Positions 1 through 7,353 of a stretch of DNA of 7,738 bases are shown here, one piece after another. Within the stretch, counting starts at the first letter, position 1; each line of letters begins with the position of its first letter. Location: the NCBI GenBank assembly GCA_039182715.1, contig JBCDBY010000226.1, positions 1 to 7,738 on the forward strand, written 5' to 3'. The position numbers were made by a program, and so were the translations under genes. Under the pieces are notes generated by a model. It searched no databases. It was not told the DNA's origin and saw only the letters and a list, made by a program, of their open reading frames with translations. This DNA comes from JBCDBY01 sp039182715 (GTDB lineage Bacteria > Planctomycetota > PLA2).

Positions 1-7
1 CCGCACG

Positions 8-25
8 CTTCACTCGGAAGTGAAG
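8..25. other. short perfect hairpin at window edge
   Basis: CTTCACT and AGTGAAG form a perfect 7-bp stem around a CGGA tetraloop. No T-tract follows, so it is not a classical intrinsic terminator. It could be the end of an upstream transcript or a structured 5' region before the transporter. The rest of positions 1-58 shows no clear Shine-Dalgarno sequence. Confidence 0.3.
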
Positions 26-58
26 GTTGCCACGAGTCGCCGGTAGTCTGCCGCGACT

Positions 59-931
59 TTGGCCGGTGAACTCGCCTCCCTGGCTGCCGCCCTCTTCTGG
101 GCCATCGGCCTGAACCTGTTCCGCAAGGACGTGCGCCTCGTCGGCGCGCGCGCGGTCAACCTGTTCAAGGGCATCTTCGGCTGCCTGCTCTTCCTGATCT
201 GCCTGCTCGTCGTCGGCTTCCCCGAGATCGACGCGCGCGCGCTCAACCTGTTTCTGTTGAGCGGTGTGATCGGCCTCGCCGCGGGCGACACGTTCATGTT
301 CCTCGCGCTGGCGCACCTGGGCGCGCATCGCACCGCGCTGCTTGCCGGACTGGGCCCCGTCTTCACCGCCGTCGGCGCGTTCCTCTTCCTCGGCGAGGTG
401 CTCTCCGCCTGGGAGGTGTTCGGCATCCTCTTCGCCATGAGCGGCGTCGCCATGGTGGTCTGGTTCCGACCGCACGGCGAAGAGCCGAAGCGCGCGGACA
501 CGGCGGGCATCGTCTACGGCCTGCTCGCCTCGCTCTGCCAGGCGGGCGGCGTGCTGGTCAGCAAGGAGGCATTCGCCACCGCGGACGTGCCGCTCGCCTC
601 CGGCGCCCTGCGCCTGGTGGCCGCCACCGCGATCCTCGCGCTCTTCGCGCTGTTTCGCGGCGAACTCGATCTGCAGGTGCGCCGCATCTTTCATCCCCGC
701 CCGATGCGCCGGCTCATGCTCGCGACCTTCTTCGGTACGTTTTGCGGGATCGGGTTCATGCAGGCCGGCATCGCCTGGACGGATTCCGCGATCGCCAGCG
801 CACTGCACTCGACGACGCCGCTTTTCACGCTGCCCATCGCCGTTTTCATCTTGAAGGAACGCGTGACGATGCTCGCCGCGCTCGGCTCCTGCCTCGCTGT
901 CGCCGGGATCGCGATCCTTATCCTGCTGTAA
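59..931 (+). CDS. DMT-superfamily transporter with two EamA repeats
   Basis: This 290-residue integral membrane protein belongs to the drug/metabolite transporter superfamily and probably exports or imports a small metabolite; the substrate cannot be read from sequence. It has the usual EamA layout of about ten helices in two halves. Repeat one covers residues 2-136 and ends with LGEVLSAWEVFGILFAMSGV. Repeat two covers about 148-290 and ends with LKERVTMLAALGSCLAVAGI. The Glu in LGE/LKE before the last helix of each repeat is typical of the family. A basic loop near 138-147 joins the halves. The start is TTG: an in-frame TAG lies at 44-46, no ATG or GTG lies between it and position 59, and the N-terminus GELASLAAALFWAIG is where EamA proteins normally begin. 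No good ribosome binding site is visible. The hydratase follows after 33 bp. Confidence 0.9.
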   Translation: MAGELASLAAALFWAIGLNLFRKDVRLVGARAVNLFKGIFGCLLFLICLLVVGFPEIDARALNLFLLSGVIGLAAGDTFMFLALAHLGAHRTALLAGLGPVFTAVGAFLFLGEVLSAWEVFGILFAMSGVAMVVWFRPHGEEPKRADTAGIVYGLLASLCQAGGVLVSKEAFATADVPLASGALRLVAATAILALFALFRGELDLQVRRIFHPRPMRRLMLATFFGTFCGIGFMQAGIAWTDSAIASALHSTTPLFTLPIAVFILKERVTMLAALGSCLAVAGIAILILL

Positions 932-946
932 AGCGGGGTTCCTCCC

Positions 947-958
947 TACAATGAGAGG
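947..958 (+). promoter_or_regulatory. ribosome binding site and possible -10 box before the hydratase
   Basis: GAGAGG at 953-958 sits 6 nt before the ATG at 965, a good Shine-Dalgarno position that fixes that start. Directly before it, TACAAT at 947-952 matches the sigma70 -10 consensus at five of six bases. No convincing -35 lies 16-18 nt upstream. If TACAAT is a real -10, transcription would begin around 959 and exclude the ribosome binding site, so the two readings compete. Confidence 0.5.
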
Positions 959-964
959 TCGCGC

Positions 965-2941
<1,977 letters not shown>

Positions 2942-2956
<15 letters not shown>

Positions 2957-3337
2957 CGCGAATTCCCGGATCGCCTCGATCACCGGTCCTCCGAAGAAGT
3001 GGAGGATGACGTAGATGATGATCGCGATGGGGACGGTCACGCGTGCGAACGGGTGCACGCCGAACAGGAGCGAGACGAGCCCGCACAGCAGCGAGACAGA
3101 GCTCAGCACGCGCGCGTCTCGATACCACTCCAGCTCGCCGCCCAGGTAGAGCCCGAGCTCGCGGTAGGCGCGCGACGTCATCTCCTGGTCGCCGAAGTGC
3201 ACCGACGCGACCAGCAGCGCGAAGTAGGTGATCGCGACGACCAGCAGCAGGAAGCCGACGGAGGCGAAGAAGGTGCAGATGGAGTGCGCGAGCGCGGCGC
3301 GGCGCGCTTCACGCCGCGAGACGATTACGGCAGCCAC
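2942..3337 (-). CDS. small membrane protein of unknown function
   Basis: I do not recognise this 131-residue protein. After a basic N-terminus (SRREARRAAL) it has hydrophobic segments at about 20-46, 77-94 and 99-117, consistent with three membrane helices. The short loop between them (47-76) carries charged and aromatic residues. The charge pattern suggests the N-terminus is cytoplasmic. The start is GTG, lying inside the last codons of the adenosyltransferase gene, so the two reading frames overlap by 13 bp; GGAAGAG just upstream may serve as a ribosome binding site. This arrangement implies one transcript and translational coupling. Its 3' end overlaps the end of the hydratase gene by 15 bp in convergent orientation. 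The hydrophobic periodicity makes it more credible than the Arg-rich opposite-strand frames over the same stretch. A role linked to cobalamin is not supported beyond gene order. Confidence 0.72.
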
Positions 3338-3873
3338 TTCTCTTCCGGCCGGTCCGCGGCCGCGTTGGTGACGCGCGCCATCACGAACAGCAGGTCGGAG
3401 AGGCGGTTCAGATACGGCACCACGTACTCCGAAATCAGCTCGACGCTGGCGAGCGCGACGCAGCGGCGCTCCGCGCGCCGGCAGATGGTGCGGGCGAGGT
3501 GGAGCGAGGACCCGGACAGCGCGCCGCCCGGCAGGATGAAGGCGTCCATCGGCGGCAGCGTCGCTTCCAGCTCGTCGATGGCGCGCTCCTGGACCTCGAC
3601 CTGCTCCTTGGCGACCCGCACGATCTTTTCGGCTCTGGCCTTGCTGTCCGGCGGGGTGGCGAGGTCGGCGCCGACGTCGAAAAGTTCGACCTGGATGCGG
3701 CCGAGGAGCTCGTCGACGCGCTCCGGCGTGCCGGCGGACCGGGCGACGCCGATGCTGGCGTTGAGCTCGTCCACGGCGCCGTAGGCCTCGACCCGCAGGG
3801 AGTGCTTGCTGACGCGGCCGCCGCCGTACAGGCCGGTTTCGCCCTCGTCGCCGGTTCGGGTGTAGATCTTCAC
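3325..3873 (-). CDS. pduO: PduO-type ATP:cob(I)alamin adenosyltransferase
   Basis: This enzyme transfers the adenosyl group of ATP to cob(I)alamin, making adenosylcobalamin for B12-dependent enzymes in the cytoplasm. The 182-residue length fits single-domain PduO proteins. The N-terminal ATP-binding signature KIYTRTGDEGETGL is at 2-15, followed by GAVDELNA at 32-39 with Asp35. FILPGG is at 112-117, the arginine-rich helix LARTICRRAER at 126-136, and YLNRLSDLLFVMAR at 154-167. Asp35, Phe112, Arg128 and Asn156 fall at the positions described for the Lactobacillus reuteri PduO active site (recalled, not aligned), so the enzyme looks intact. The start is GTG at 3873, placing the signature at the extreme N-terminus as usual. 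It is the first gene of a probable two-gene minus-strand operon. No cobalamin-dependent enzyme or riboswitch is present nearby. Confidence 0.96.
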   Translation of the reverse strand: MKIYTRTGDEGETGLYGGGRVSKHSLRVEAYGAVDELNASIGVARSAGTPERVDELLGRIQVELFDVGADLATPPDSKARAEKIVRVAKEQVEVQERAIDELEATLPPMDAFILPGGALSGSSLHLARTICRRAERRCVALASVELISEYVVPYLNRLSDLLFVMARVTNAAADRPEEKWLP

Positions 3874-3879
3874 GGCCGG

Positions 3880-3885
3880 ATTGTA
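3880..3885 (-). promoter_or_regulatory. -10-like TACAAT, 6 nt before the adenosyltransferase start
   Basis: Read on the minus strand, TACAAT is followed by CCGGCC and then the GTG start. This spacing would put the transcription start at or next to the start codon, which implies a leaderless mRNA. No Shine-Dalgarno sequence is present. A convincing -35 element is not visible at 17 nt. Confidence 0.45.
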
Positions 3886-3896
3886 GCGGGGGGCCT

Positions 3897-3906
3897 TACC
3901 TTGAGG
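3897..3906 (+). promoter_or_regulatory. GAGG ribosome binding site before the 105-residue protein
   Basis: GAGG at 3903-3906 is 5 nt before the ATG at 3912. TACCTT at 3897-3902 resembles a weak -10 box. The whole divergent control region between the two start codons is only 38 bp (3874-3911), so the two promoters must overlap or the rightward gene must be read from elsewhere. Confidence 0.4.
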
Positions 3907-3911
3907 CGTCC

Positions 3912-4229
3912 ATGTCGAAGCGCTCGTCCGATATGAAGCCGATGTCGCCCATCGAATACATGGTCCGCATGGACCTGAAGCGGCACATCGACACCGCCAC
4001 CCTGCTCCGCAAGGTCAAGAAGTCCAAGTCCTGGCAGAAGGATCCGGAGTACAAGCACCTCACATTCGATGAACTGCTGGAGGAGCGCTACGACCGCGCG
4101 CCCACGTGGTTCTATCGCGTGGACCGCATTCTGGACGAGCACCCGCCCAGCAAGATCCTCGCGAACTGGCGCCGCTTCGCGCCCGAATTCGAGGAGGACG
4201 AAGAGGACTTCGACTGGGGCGACCGGTAG
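3912..4229 (+). CDS. small charged protein of unknown function
   Basis: I do not recognise this 105-residue protein. It is soluble, with no signal peptide or membrane segment. The first half is basic (KRHID, LLRKVKKSKSWQKD, residues about 23-44), the middle is mixed (LTFDELLEERYDRAPTWFY, 50-68) and the C-terminus is strongly acidic (FEEDEEDFDWGDR, 93-105). This bipolar charge pattern suits a small binding or adaptor protein, but no catalytic motif is visible. The ATG at 3912 is preceded by GAGG at a suitable distance; Met8 and Met11 are less likely alternatives. The codon pattern is GC3-rich like its neighbours, which supports it being real. It is transcribed divergently from the adenosyltransferase, and its stop codon directly abuts a long palindrome. 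Confidence 0.72.
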   Translation: MSKRSSDMKPMSPIEYMVRMDLKRHIDTATLLRKVKKSKSWQKDPEYKHLTFDELLEERYDRAPTWFYRVDRILDEHPPSKILANWRRFAPEFEEDEEDFDWGDR

Positions 4230-4394
4230 CGGGGTCGCAACGAGGAAAGGCCTGGCGTCGACGGGCTGCGGCTGCGCCCGGAAGCATGGCGGCTCCTCGG
4301 AGTATCGTTCGTTGATACACGGTCGTCGCCGCCATGCTCCCGGGCTTGTCCTCGCCCCGTCTCGGGCCGACGGCCTTCCCTCGGTCCGACCCCG
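4230..4394. repeat. 165-bp imperfect palindrome (nested inverted repeats)
   Basis: Three nested pairs share one centre near 4311. The outer arms 4231-4252 and 4372-4393 match at 19 of 22 positions. The middle arms 4277-4292 and 4329-4344 match at 15 of 16 (CCCGGAAGCATGGCGG against its complement), and both flanking pairs (4276/4345, 4293/4328) also match. The inner pair GTATC (4302-4306) and GATAC (4314-4318) encloses 7 nt. The stretches between the outer and middle arms pair only loosely. The element begins at the base after the stop codon of the preceding gene. It could be a MITE-like or REP-like mobile remnant, or a long RNA hairpin. No clean target duplication or T-tract is visible. Confidence 0.75.
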
Positions 4395-4401
4395 ACGGGA
4401 G

Positions 4402-4407
4402 TAGAAT
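4402..4407 (+). promoter_or_regulatory. possible -10 box (TAGAAT) upstream of the PilZ gene
   Basis: TAGAAT matches the -10 consensus at five of six bases and lies 52 nt before the PilZ start, just outside the palindrome edge. No -35 element is recognisable because the upstream sequence is the palindrome arm. The rest of 4408-4459 holds only a weak GGGC/GCCC hairpin near 4419-4437. Confidence 0.3.
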
Positions 4408-4459
4408 CCGGGGACCAAGGGCTCAATTCGAGGGCCCGAGGATCCGATAGAGACCGGGA

Positions 4460-4858
4460 ATGCCCTCGCGTCGTAACTCCACCCGCAAACCCGCCTCCTT
4501 CGAGTGCGCGGTCTCCATGATGCGCGATACCGCGCATGACGTGATGTTCTTCTCGCAGGCGCAGAACATCAGCGCGAGCGGCATCTACTTCTCCAGCCGC
4601 GACATCGAGCGGATCTTCGGCCCCGAGGTCGACAGCGAGAAGAACCTGGTGGAGCTGGCGCAAAAGGTGCTTGCCCGCATGAACACCCGCGTCGTCATCG
4701 AGATCAAGTACGACAAGATGCACAGCTTGATCAAGGACGCGACCATCACCCGCTTCGAGATCTCCACCGGCAAGAGCAAGGAGATCGGGCTGGGCTGCAA
4801 GTTCGACAAGCGACTCTCCTTCAAGGAGATGGCGCTGCTCGGGCTGCTGGCGAGCTAG
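4460..4858 (+). CDS. PilZ-domain protein (candidate c-di-GMP effector)
   Basis: This 132-residue protein is a stand-alone PilZ domain, a cytoplasmic fold that usually binds cyclic di-GMP and relays it to motility, exopolysaccharide or pilus machinery. Both signature motifs are present: RxxxR as RNSTR at 5-9 near the N-terminus, and [D/N]xSxxG as NISASG at 36-41. The closing strand EIGLGCKF (about 108-115) fits the C-terminal part of the beta barrel. Between them, residues about 47-76 (RDIERIFGPEVDSEKNLVELAQ...) form a charged helical insertion longer than in minimal PilZ domains. The first motif residue is Asn instead of the commoner Asp, which the family accepts. The start ATG gives the expected RRNSTR beginning; only a weak purine-rich ribosome binding site precedes it. 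No output partner is adjacent. The gene is enclosed by two long palindromes. Confidence 0.82.
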   Translation: MPSRRNSTRKPASFECAVSMMRDTAHDVMFFSQAQNISASGIYFSSRDIERIFGPEVDSEKNLVELAQKVLARMNTRVVIEIKYDKMHSLIKDATITRFEISTGKSKEIGLGCKFDKRLSFKEMALLGLLAS

Positions 4859-4860
4859 GC

Positions 4861-4895
4861 ACGTTCGACGTTGGACGTTCGACGTTTGACGTTCG
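4861..4895. repeat. five tandem ACGTTNG heptamers (left arm)
   Basis: Five head-to-tail copies follow without interruption: ACGTTCG, ACGTTGG, ACGTTCG, ACGTTTG, ACGTTCG. Only the sixth base varies. The array starts two bases after the PilZ stop codon and forms the outer left arm of the composite palindrome. Confidence 0.9.
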
Positions 4896-5078
4896 TCCTC
4901 GGAAGTCTGCCGTCGCCGTCGACGATTTGAAACGGTTCTCGCAGAGGGCGCTGAGGACCGCCGAGCACGCAGAGATTGAGTCAGGGGGCGCCCGTTCTCC
5001 CTCTGCGATCTCTGCGGCTCTCTGCGCGCTCTGCGAGAACCGAATCAACCCGTCCGCGGCCCGACCAGCCTTCCGGGT

Positions 5079-5134
5079 CCGACGTCGAACGTCCCACGTC
5101 GAACGTCAAACGTGGATCGTCAAACGTGGATCGT
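5079..5134. repeat. eight tandem heptamers, reverse orientation (right arm)
   Basis: Eight 7-bp units run in register: CCGACGT, CGAACGT, CCCACGT, CGAACGT, CAAACGT, GGATCGT, CAAACGT, GGATCGT. The core consensus CNAACGT is the reverse complement of the left-arm unit. The last four are two copies of a 14-bp dimer, CAAACGTGGATCGT, suggesting a recent local duplication. Confidence 0.88.
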
Positions 5135-5144
5135 CACCCCCCCT

Positions 5145-5150
5145 TACGAT
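5145..5150 (+). promoter_or_regulatory. -10-like TACGAT, 6 nt before the hydrolase start
   Basis: TACGAT is followed by six C residues and then the ATG at 5157. There is no Shine-Dalgarno sequence. Spacing is identical to the TACAAT before the adenosyltransferase gene, so a leaderless transcript is plausible. No -35 consensus is visible; the region 17 nt upstream lies in the heptamer array. Confidence 0.45.
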
Positions 5151-5156
5151 CCCCCC

Positions 5157-6170
5157 ATGCGGATCGTTGCCTTCCTGCTGCTCCTCACCCCCTTCGCCCG
5201 CGCCGAGCGCGTCACCTTCCAGACCTCCGACGACGTCCAGATCGTCGGCACCTGGCAGTCGGGCGGCAAGGATGCGCCCACCGTCATCTGCCTCCCCATG
5301 TACCGGTCCGTCCGGCAGACGTACAAGCCGCTTGCCGGTCCGCTGCTGCTGAAGGGCATGAACCTGCTCGCCCTCGACCTGCGCGGGCACGGCGAAAGCA
5401 CGCCGGGGCTCGCCCCGGGCGTCCAGAAGCGCGACCCCGCGCTCTTCCAGGCGATGCATCTCGACGTGCGCGCCGCCATCGACTGGTGCGTGCGCGTCAA
5501 GAAGTGCGACCCCACGCGCATCGCGCTGATCGGCGCGAGCGTCGGTTGCAGCGTCGCCGTCGACGCCGCACGCCGCTACCCCGGCGACGTGCGCGCCGTC
5601 GTGCTGCTGACGCCCGGCGCCAACTATCTCGGCGTCAACACGCTCGAACACCTCAAGGAGTGGCGCGGTACGCGTTCGCTCACCTTCGTCTCGACCGAGG
5701 AGAAGGCGACGTCGCAGCCGGTCATGGACGCGCTCGACCGCTTCGACGGAGCCAACTACATGGTCGTGCCCGGCAAGCGCATCCACGGCACGCGCATGCT
5801 CGGCAAGGTGAATCAGATCGAGGAGCTGATCGCCAACTTCCTCGAGAGCTCGCTCGCCAAGCCGGTCGATCTGCGCGTGCACGACAAGACGACGCTGCAC
5901 CGCAAGGGCGACGGCGTCGAGGCGTGGGTCACTGCCGGCCCCAAGGCGTGCACCGTACGGGTGCCGGAGGGGTTCCGGGGCTCCGCGACGATCACGCTCG
6001 ACAAGGCCAAGCACCGCCTGAAGTTCGACGGCAAGACGGCGGAAGCGTCGTGGGCGTGGGCGTGGAAGCCGGGGCAGGCTTGCGTGGTCGAGGTGCGCTC
6101 CTCGAAGGGCCGAAAGCTCCGTTTCCCGGCGCGGGATCGGTACGCTTTGCAGCCGGTCCTCGATGAGTAG
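5157..6170 (+). CDS. exported alpha/beta hydrolase
   Basis: This 337-residue protein is probably a serine hydrolase (esterase or peptidase-like; substrate unknown) acting outside the cytoplasm. The signal peptide MRIVAFLLLLTPFARA is followed by ERVTF. The hydrolase core carries LDLRGHGES (73-81), typical of strand 4, and the nucleophile elbow GASVG with Ser128. The likely catalytic His is His210 in GKRIHGT; the acid is probably Glu181 or Glu182 (VSTEEKAT), but this is unsure. The oxyanion region reads CLPMYRSVRQTYKPLA (45-60), where relatives usually have a His before this segment. Residues about 236-337 form a beta-rich C-terminal extension with several Trp residues. An upstream in-frame ATG at 5112 lies in the heptamer repeats and would bury the signal peptide, so 5157 is preferred. 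The gene overlaps the next one by 8 bp. Confidence 0.85.
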   Translation: MRIVAFLLLLTPFARAERVTFQTSDDVQIVGTWQSGGKDAPTVICLPMYRSVRQTYKPLAGPLLLKGMNLLALDLRGHGESTPGLAPGVQKRDPALFQAMHLDVRAAIDWCVRVKKCDPTRIALIGASVGCSVAVDAARRYPGDVRAVVLLTPGANYLGVNTLEHLKEWRGTRSLTFVSTEEKATSQPVMDALDRFDGANYMVVPGKRIHGTRMLGKVNQIEELIANFLESSLAKPVDLRVHDKTTLHRKGDGVEAWVTAGPKACTVRVPEGFRGSATITLDKAKHRLKFDGKTAEASWAWAWKPGQACVVEVRSSKGRKLRFPARDRYALQPVLDE

Positions 6171-7203
6171 GCAATACGACGTCCTGATCGTGGGAGGCGG
6201 CGTGATCGGCGCCGCCTGCGCCGACCACCTCGCCGGCGAAGGCCATCGAGTCGCGCTCTTCGAGCGGGGACCGCTCGCCCGCGAAGCGTCATGGGCCGCG
6301 CCCGGCATCGTCCATCCGGTGCATCCGTGGAAATACGCGGAGCCGCTGCCGTCGATCTTCAAGGTCGCGATGCGCGCGCACCCGCCGCTGGTGGAGGATC
6401 TGATCGCGCGCACCGGCATCGACCCGGAGCTGCGCCGGATCGGCCTCGTCGTACGCGGCGGGGCGGCCGACCGCATCGAGTCGTGGTGGAACGGCGAAGT
6501 GCCGGTCGAGCGCCTGCACCCCGGTCCCGCCATCCTGCTGCCTGAGGCGTGCGCCATTCGGCCGCCCCGCTTCACCCGCGCGCTGTTCGAGGGCGCCCGC
6601 CGCCGTGGCGCGGAGCTCTTCGACCACACCGAGGTGCGGGCGGTCGAGCCGGGTCGCGTCCGGACCGACCGCGGCGAGTTCGAGGCGCCGCAGGTCGTGC
6701 TGGCCGCCGGCGCCTGGTCGGGACGTCTGCGGGACGAGGCGCCCACCGTCCCGGTACGCGGCCAGGTGCTGCTCTTCGAGGGCGAACTCGACCACATGAC
6801 CATCTATGAAACCGGCGACTACGCCGTGCCGCGTCCCGATGGTCAGGTTCTTTTCGGTGCCACGCTCGAGCGCGCCGGGTTCGACGCCCGTCCGGACGAG
6901 GCGGGATTCGAGCTGCTGGCGCGTCGCGCGGCCGAATGGGCCGGTCTCGACCGCCGCCGGATCCGCGCCGCCTGGTCGGGCCTGCGTCCCGGAACACCCA
7001 GCGACCTACCCTATATCTGCGCCCACGACGGCCTCGTCTATGCCACCGGCCACTACCGCGCGGGCTTCATTCTGGCCCCCCTTACGGCGCGCCTTGTGGG
7101 CGATCTGGTGGCCGATCGAGTTCCCGAATTCGACTTTCCGCTGCCCTCGTCCGGTCGATTTCTTAAAGAAATCCCCGCGGACGCCCCCGGGAAACTGCCG
7201 TAA
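6163..7203 (+). CDS. thiO: FAD-dependent glycine/D-amino-acid oxidase family (ThiO-like)
   Basis: This 346-residue flavoenzyme belongs to the DAO family and most resembles glycine oxidase ThiO, which oxidises glycine to the imine used in thiazole synthesis for thiamine. The N-terminal FAD-binding Rossmann motif is VGGGVIGAACADHLAGEGH (10-28), with Glu34 (FERG) ending strand two to bind the ribose. VLAAGAWSG (179-187) is the second flavin contact. Near the C-terminus, WSGLRPGTPSDLPYI (271-285) and GHYRAGFILAPLTA (296-309) match ThiO signatures; Arg274 and Arg299 correspond to the two substrate-carboxylate arginines of the Bacillus enzyme (from recollection). Length is slightly short of typical ThiO. 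No thiG, thiS or thiE is in the window, so another amine or amino-acid oxidase in the same family is possible. The ATG lies within the last codons of the hydrolase gene, which implies one operon and coupled translation. Confidence 0.85.
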   Translation: MSRQYDVLIVGGGVIGAACADHLAGEGHRVALFERGPLAREASWAAPGIVHPVHPWKYAEPLPSIFKVAMRAHPPLVEDLIARTGIDPELRRIGLVVRGGAADRIESWWNGEVPVERLHPGPAILLPEACAIRPPRFTRALFEGARRRGAELFDHTEVRAVEPGRVRTDRGEFEAPQVVLAAGAWSGRLRDEAPTVPVRGQVLLFEGELDHMTIYETGDYAVPRPDGQVLFGATLERAGFDARPDEAGFELLARRAAEWAGLDRRRIRAAWSGLRPGTPSDLPYICAHDGLVYATGHYRAGFILAPLTARLVGDLVADRVPEFDFPLPSSGRFLKEIPADAPGKLP

Positions 7204-7353
7204 GTCGTCGAAAAGCAAGGACTTATGTGCTAGTAAAGGCGCGGGTCCAGAATCGATCGGAATGGGTGGCGACGAGGGACCGCCTAACCGATTGATCTAC
7301 GAAGTGGGTGCCTCAATTCGGAGGGGGCGCCTCAGAAGGAGGTCAATGCGGCT
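7204..7353 (+). promoter_or_regulatory. intergenic leader with strong Shine-Dalgarno
   Basis: The 150 bp contain no gene. AAGGAGG at 7336-7342 is the best Shine-Dalgarno in the window. It is 11 nt before the ATG at 7354 and only 3 nt before an ATG at 7346 that opens an 11-codon out-of-frame reading frame ending at 7381. TTGATC at 7292-7297 resembles a -35, but the matching -10 position is poor. No terminator for the flavoenzyme gene is visible. Confidence 0.5.

Larger units (their letters stand above)
4861..5134. repeat. 274-bp composite palindrome with heptamer arrays at both ends
   Basis: This intergenic stretch is almost entirely one fold-back element centred near 4988. Its ends are tandem heptamers in opposite orientation (listed separately). 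The core stem pairs 4933-4974 with 5001-5042: the outer 14 bp are perfect (CGGTTCTCGCAGAG against CTCTGCGAGAACCG) and 21 of the next 28 match. The loop (4975-5000) contains the palindrome GGGCGCCC. The linkers 4896-4932 and 5043-5078 also pair imperfectly (CGGAAG.CTG, GACG, TTGA in common). Short open frames on both strands here are by-products of the repeat. I recall similar GCAGAG/CTCTGC and GACGTTGGACGTT palindromes scattered in several environmental bacterial genomes; their function is not known to me. Confidence 0.85.

Noticed and set aside
2999..3784. Plus-strand open frame (261 codons) over the membrane protein and adenosyltransferase genes
   Set aside because: Its first part is a monotonous Asp/Glu/Arg/Gln run, and the opposite strand carries a textbook PduO signature set.
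4277..4344. Palindrome arms as an intrinsic terminator or retron-type RNA
   Set aside because: No T-tract follows the right arm and no reverse transcriptase gene is in the window. A structural role in the mRNA 3' end remains possible but is not shown.
4861..5134. Heptamer arrays as a CRISPR array or replication-origin iterons
   Set aside because: The units are 7 bp with no spacers, so it is not CRISPR. There is no DnaA-box consensus, AT-rich stretch or rep gene, and the opposite orientation of the arrays fits a palindrome better.
4821..5352. Short open frames on both strands reading similar peptides across the palindrome
   Set aside because: The two strands give near-identical peptides only because the DNA is an inverted repeat. 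They are by-products of the repeat, not genes.
4976..6166. Long plus-strand open frame (396 codons) overlapping the hydrolase in another frame
   Set aside because: The product is low-complexity Arg/Pro/Ala sequence and begins in the palindromic repeat; the hydrolase frame has a signal peptide and a nucleophile elbow.
5106..6803. Very long minus-strand open frame (565 codons)
   Set aside because: It is antisense to the alpha/beta hydrolase and oxidase genes, which carry clear family motifs. Its predicted product is rich in Arg, Asp, Ala and His with no domain, as expected from a GC-rich complement.
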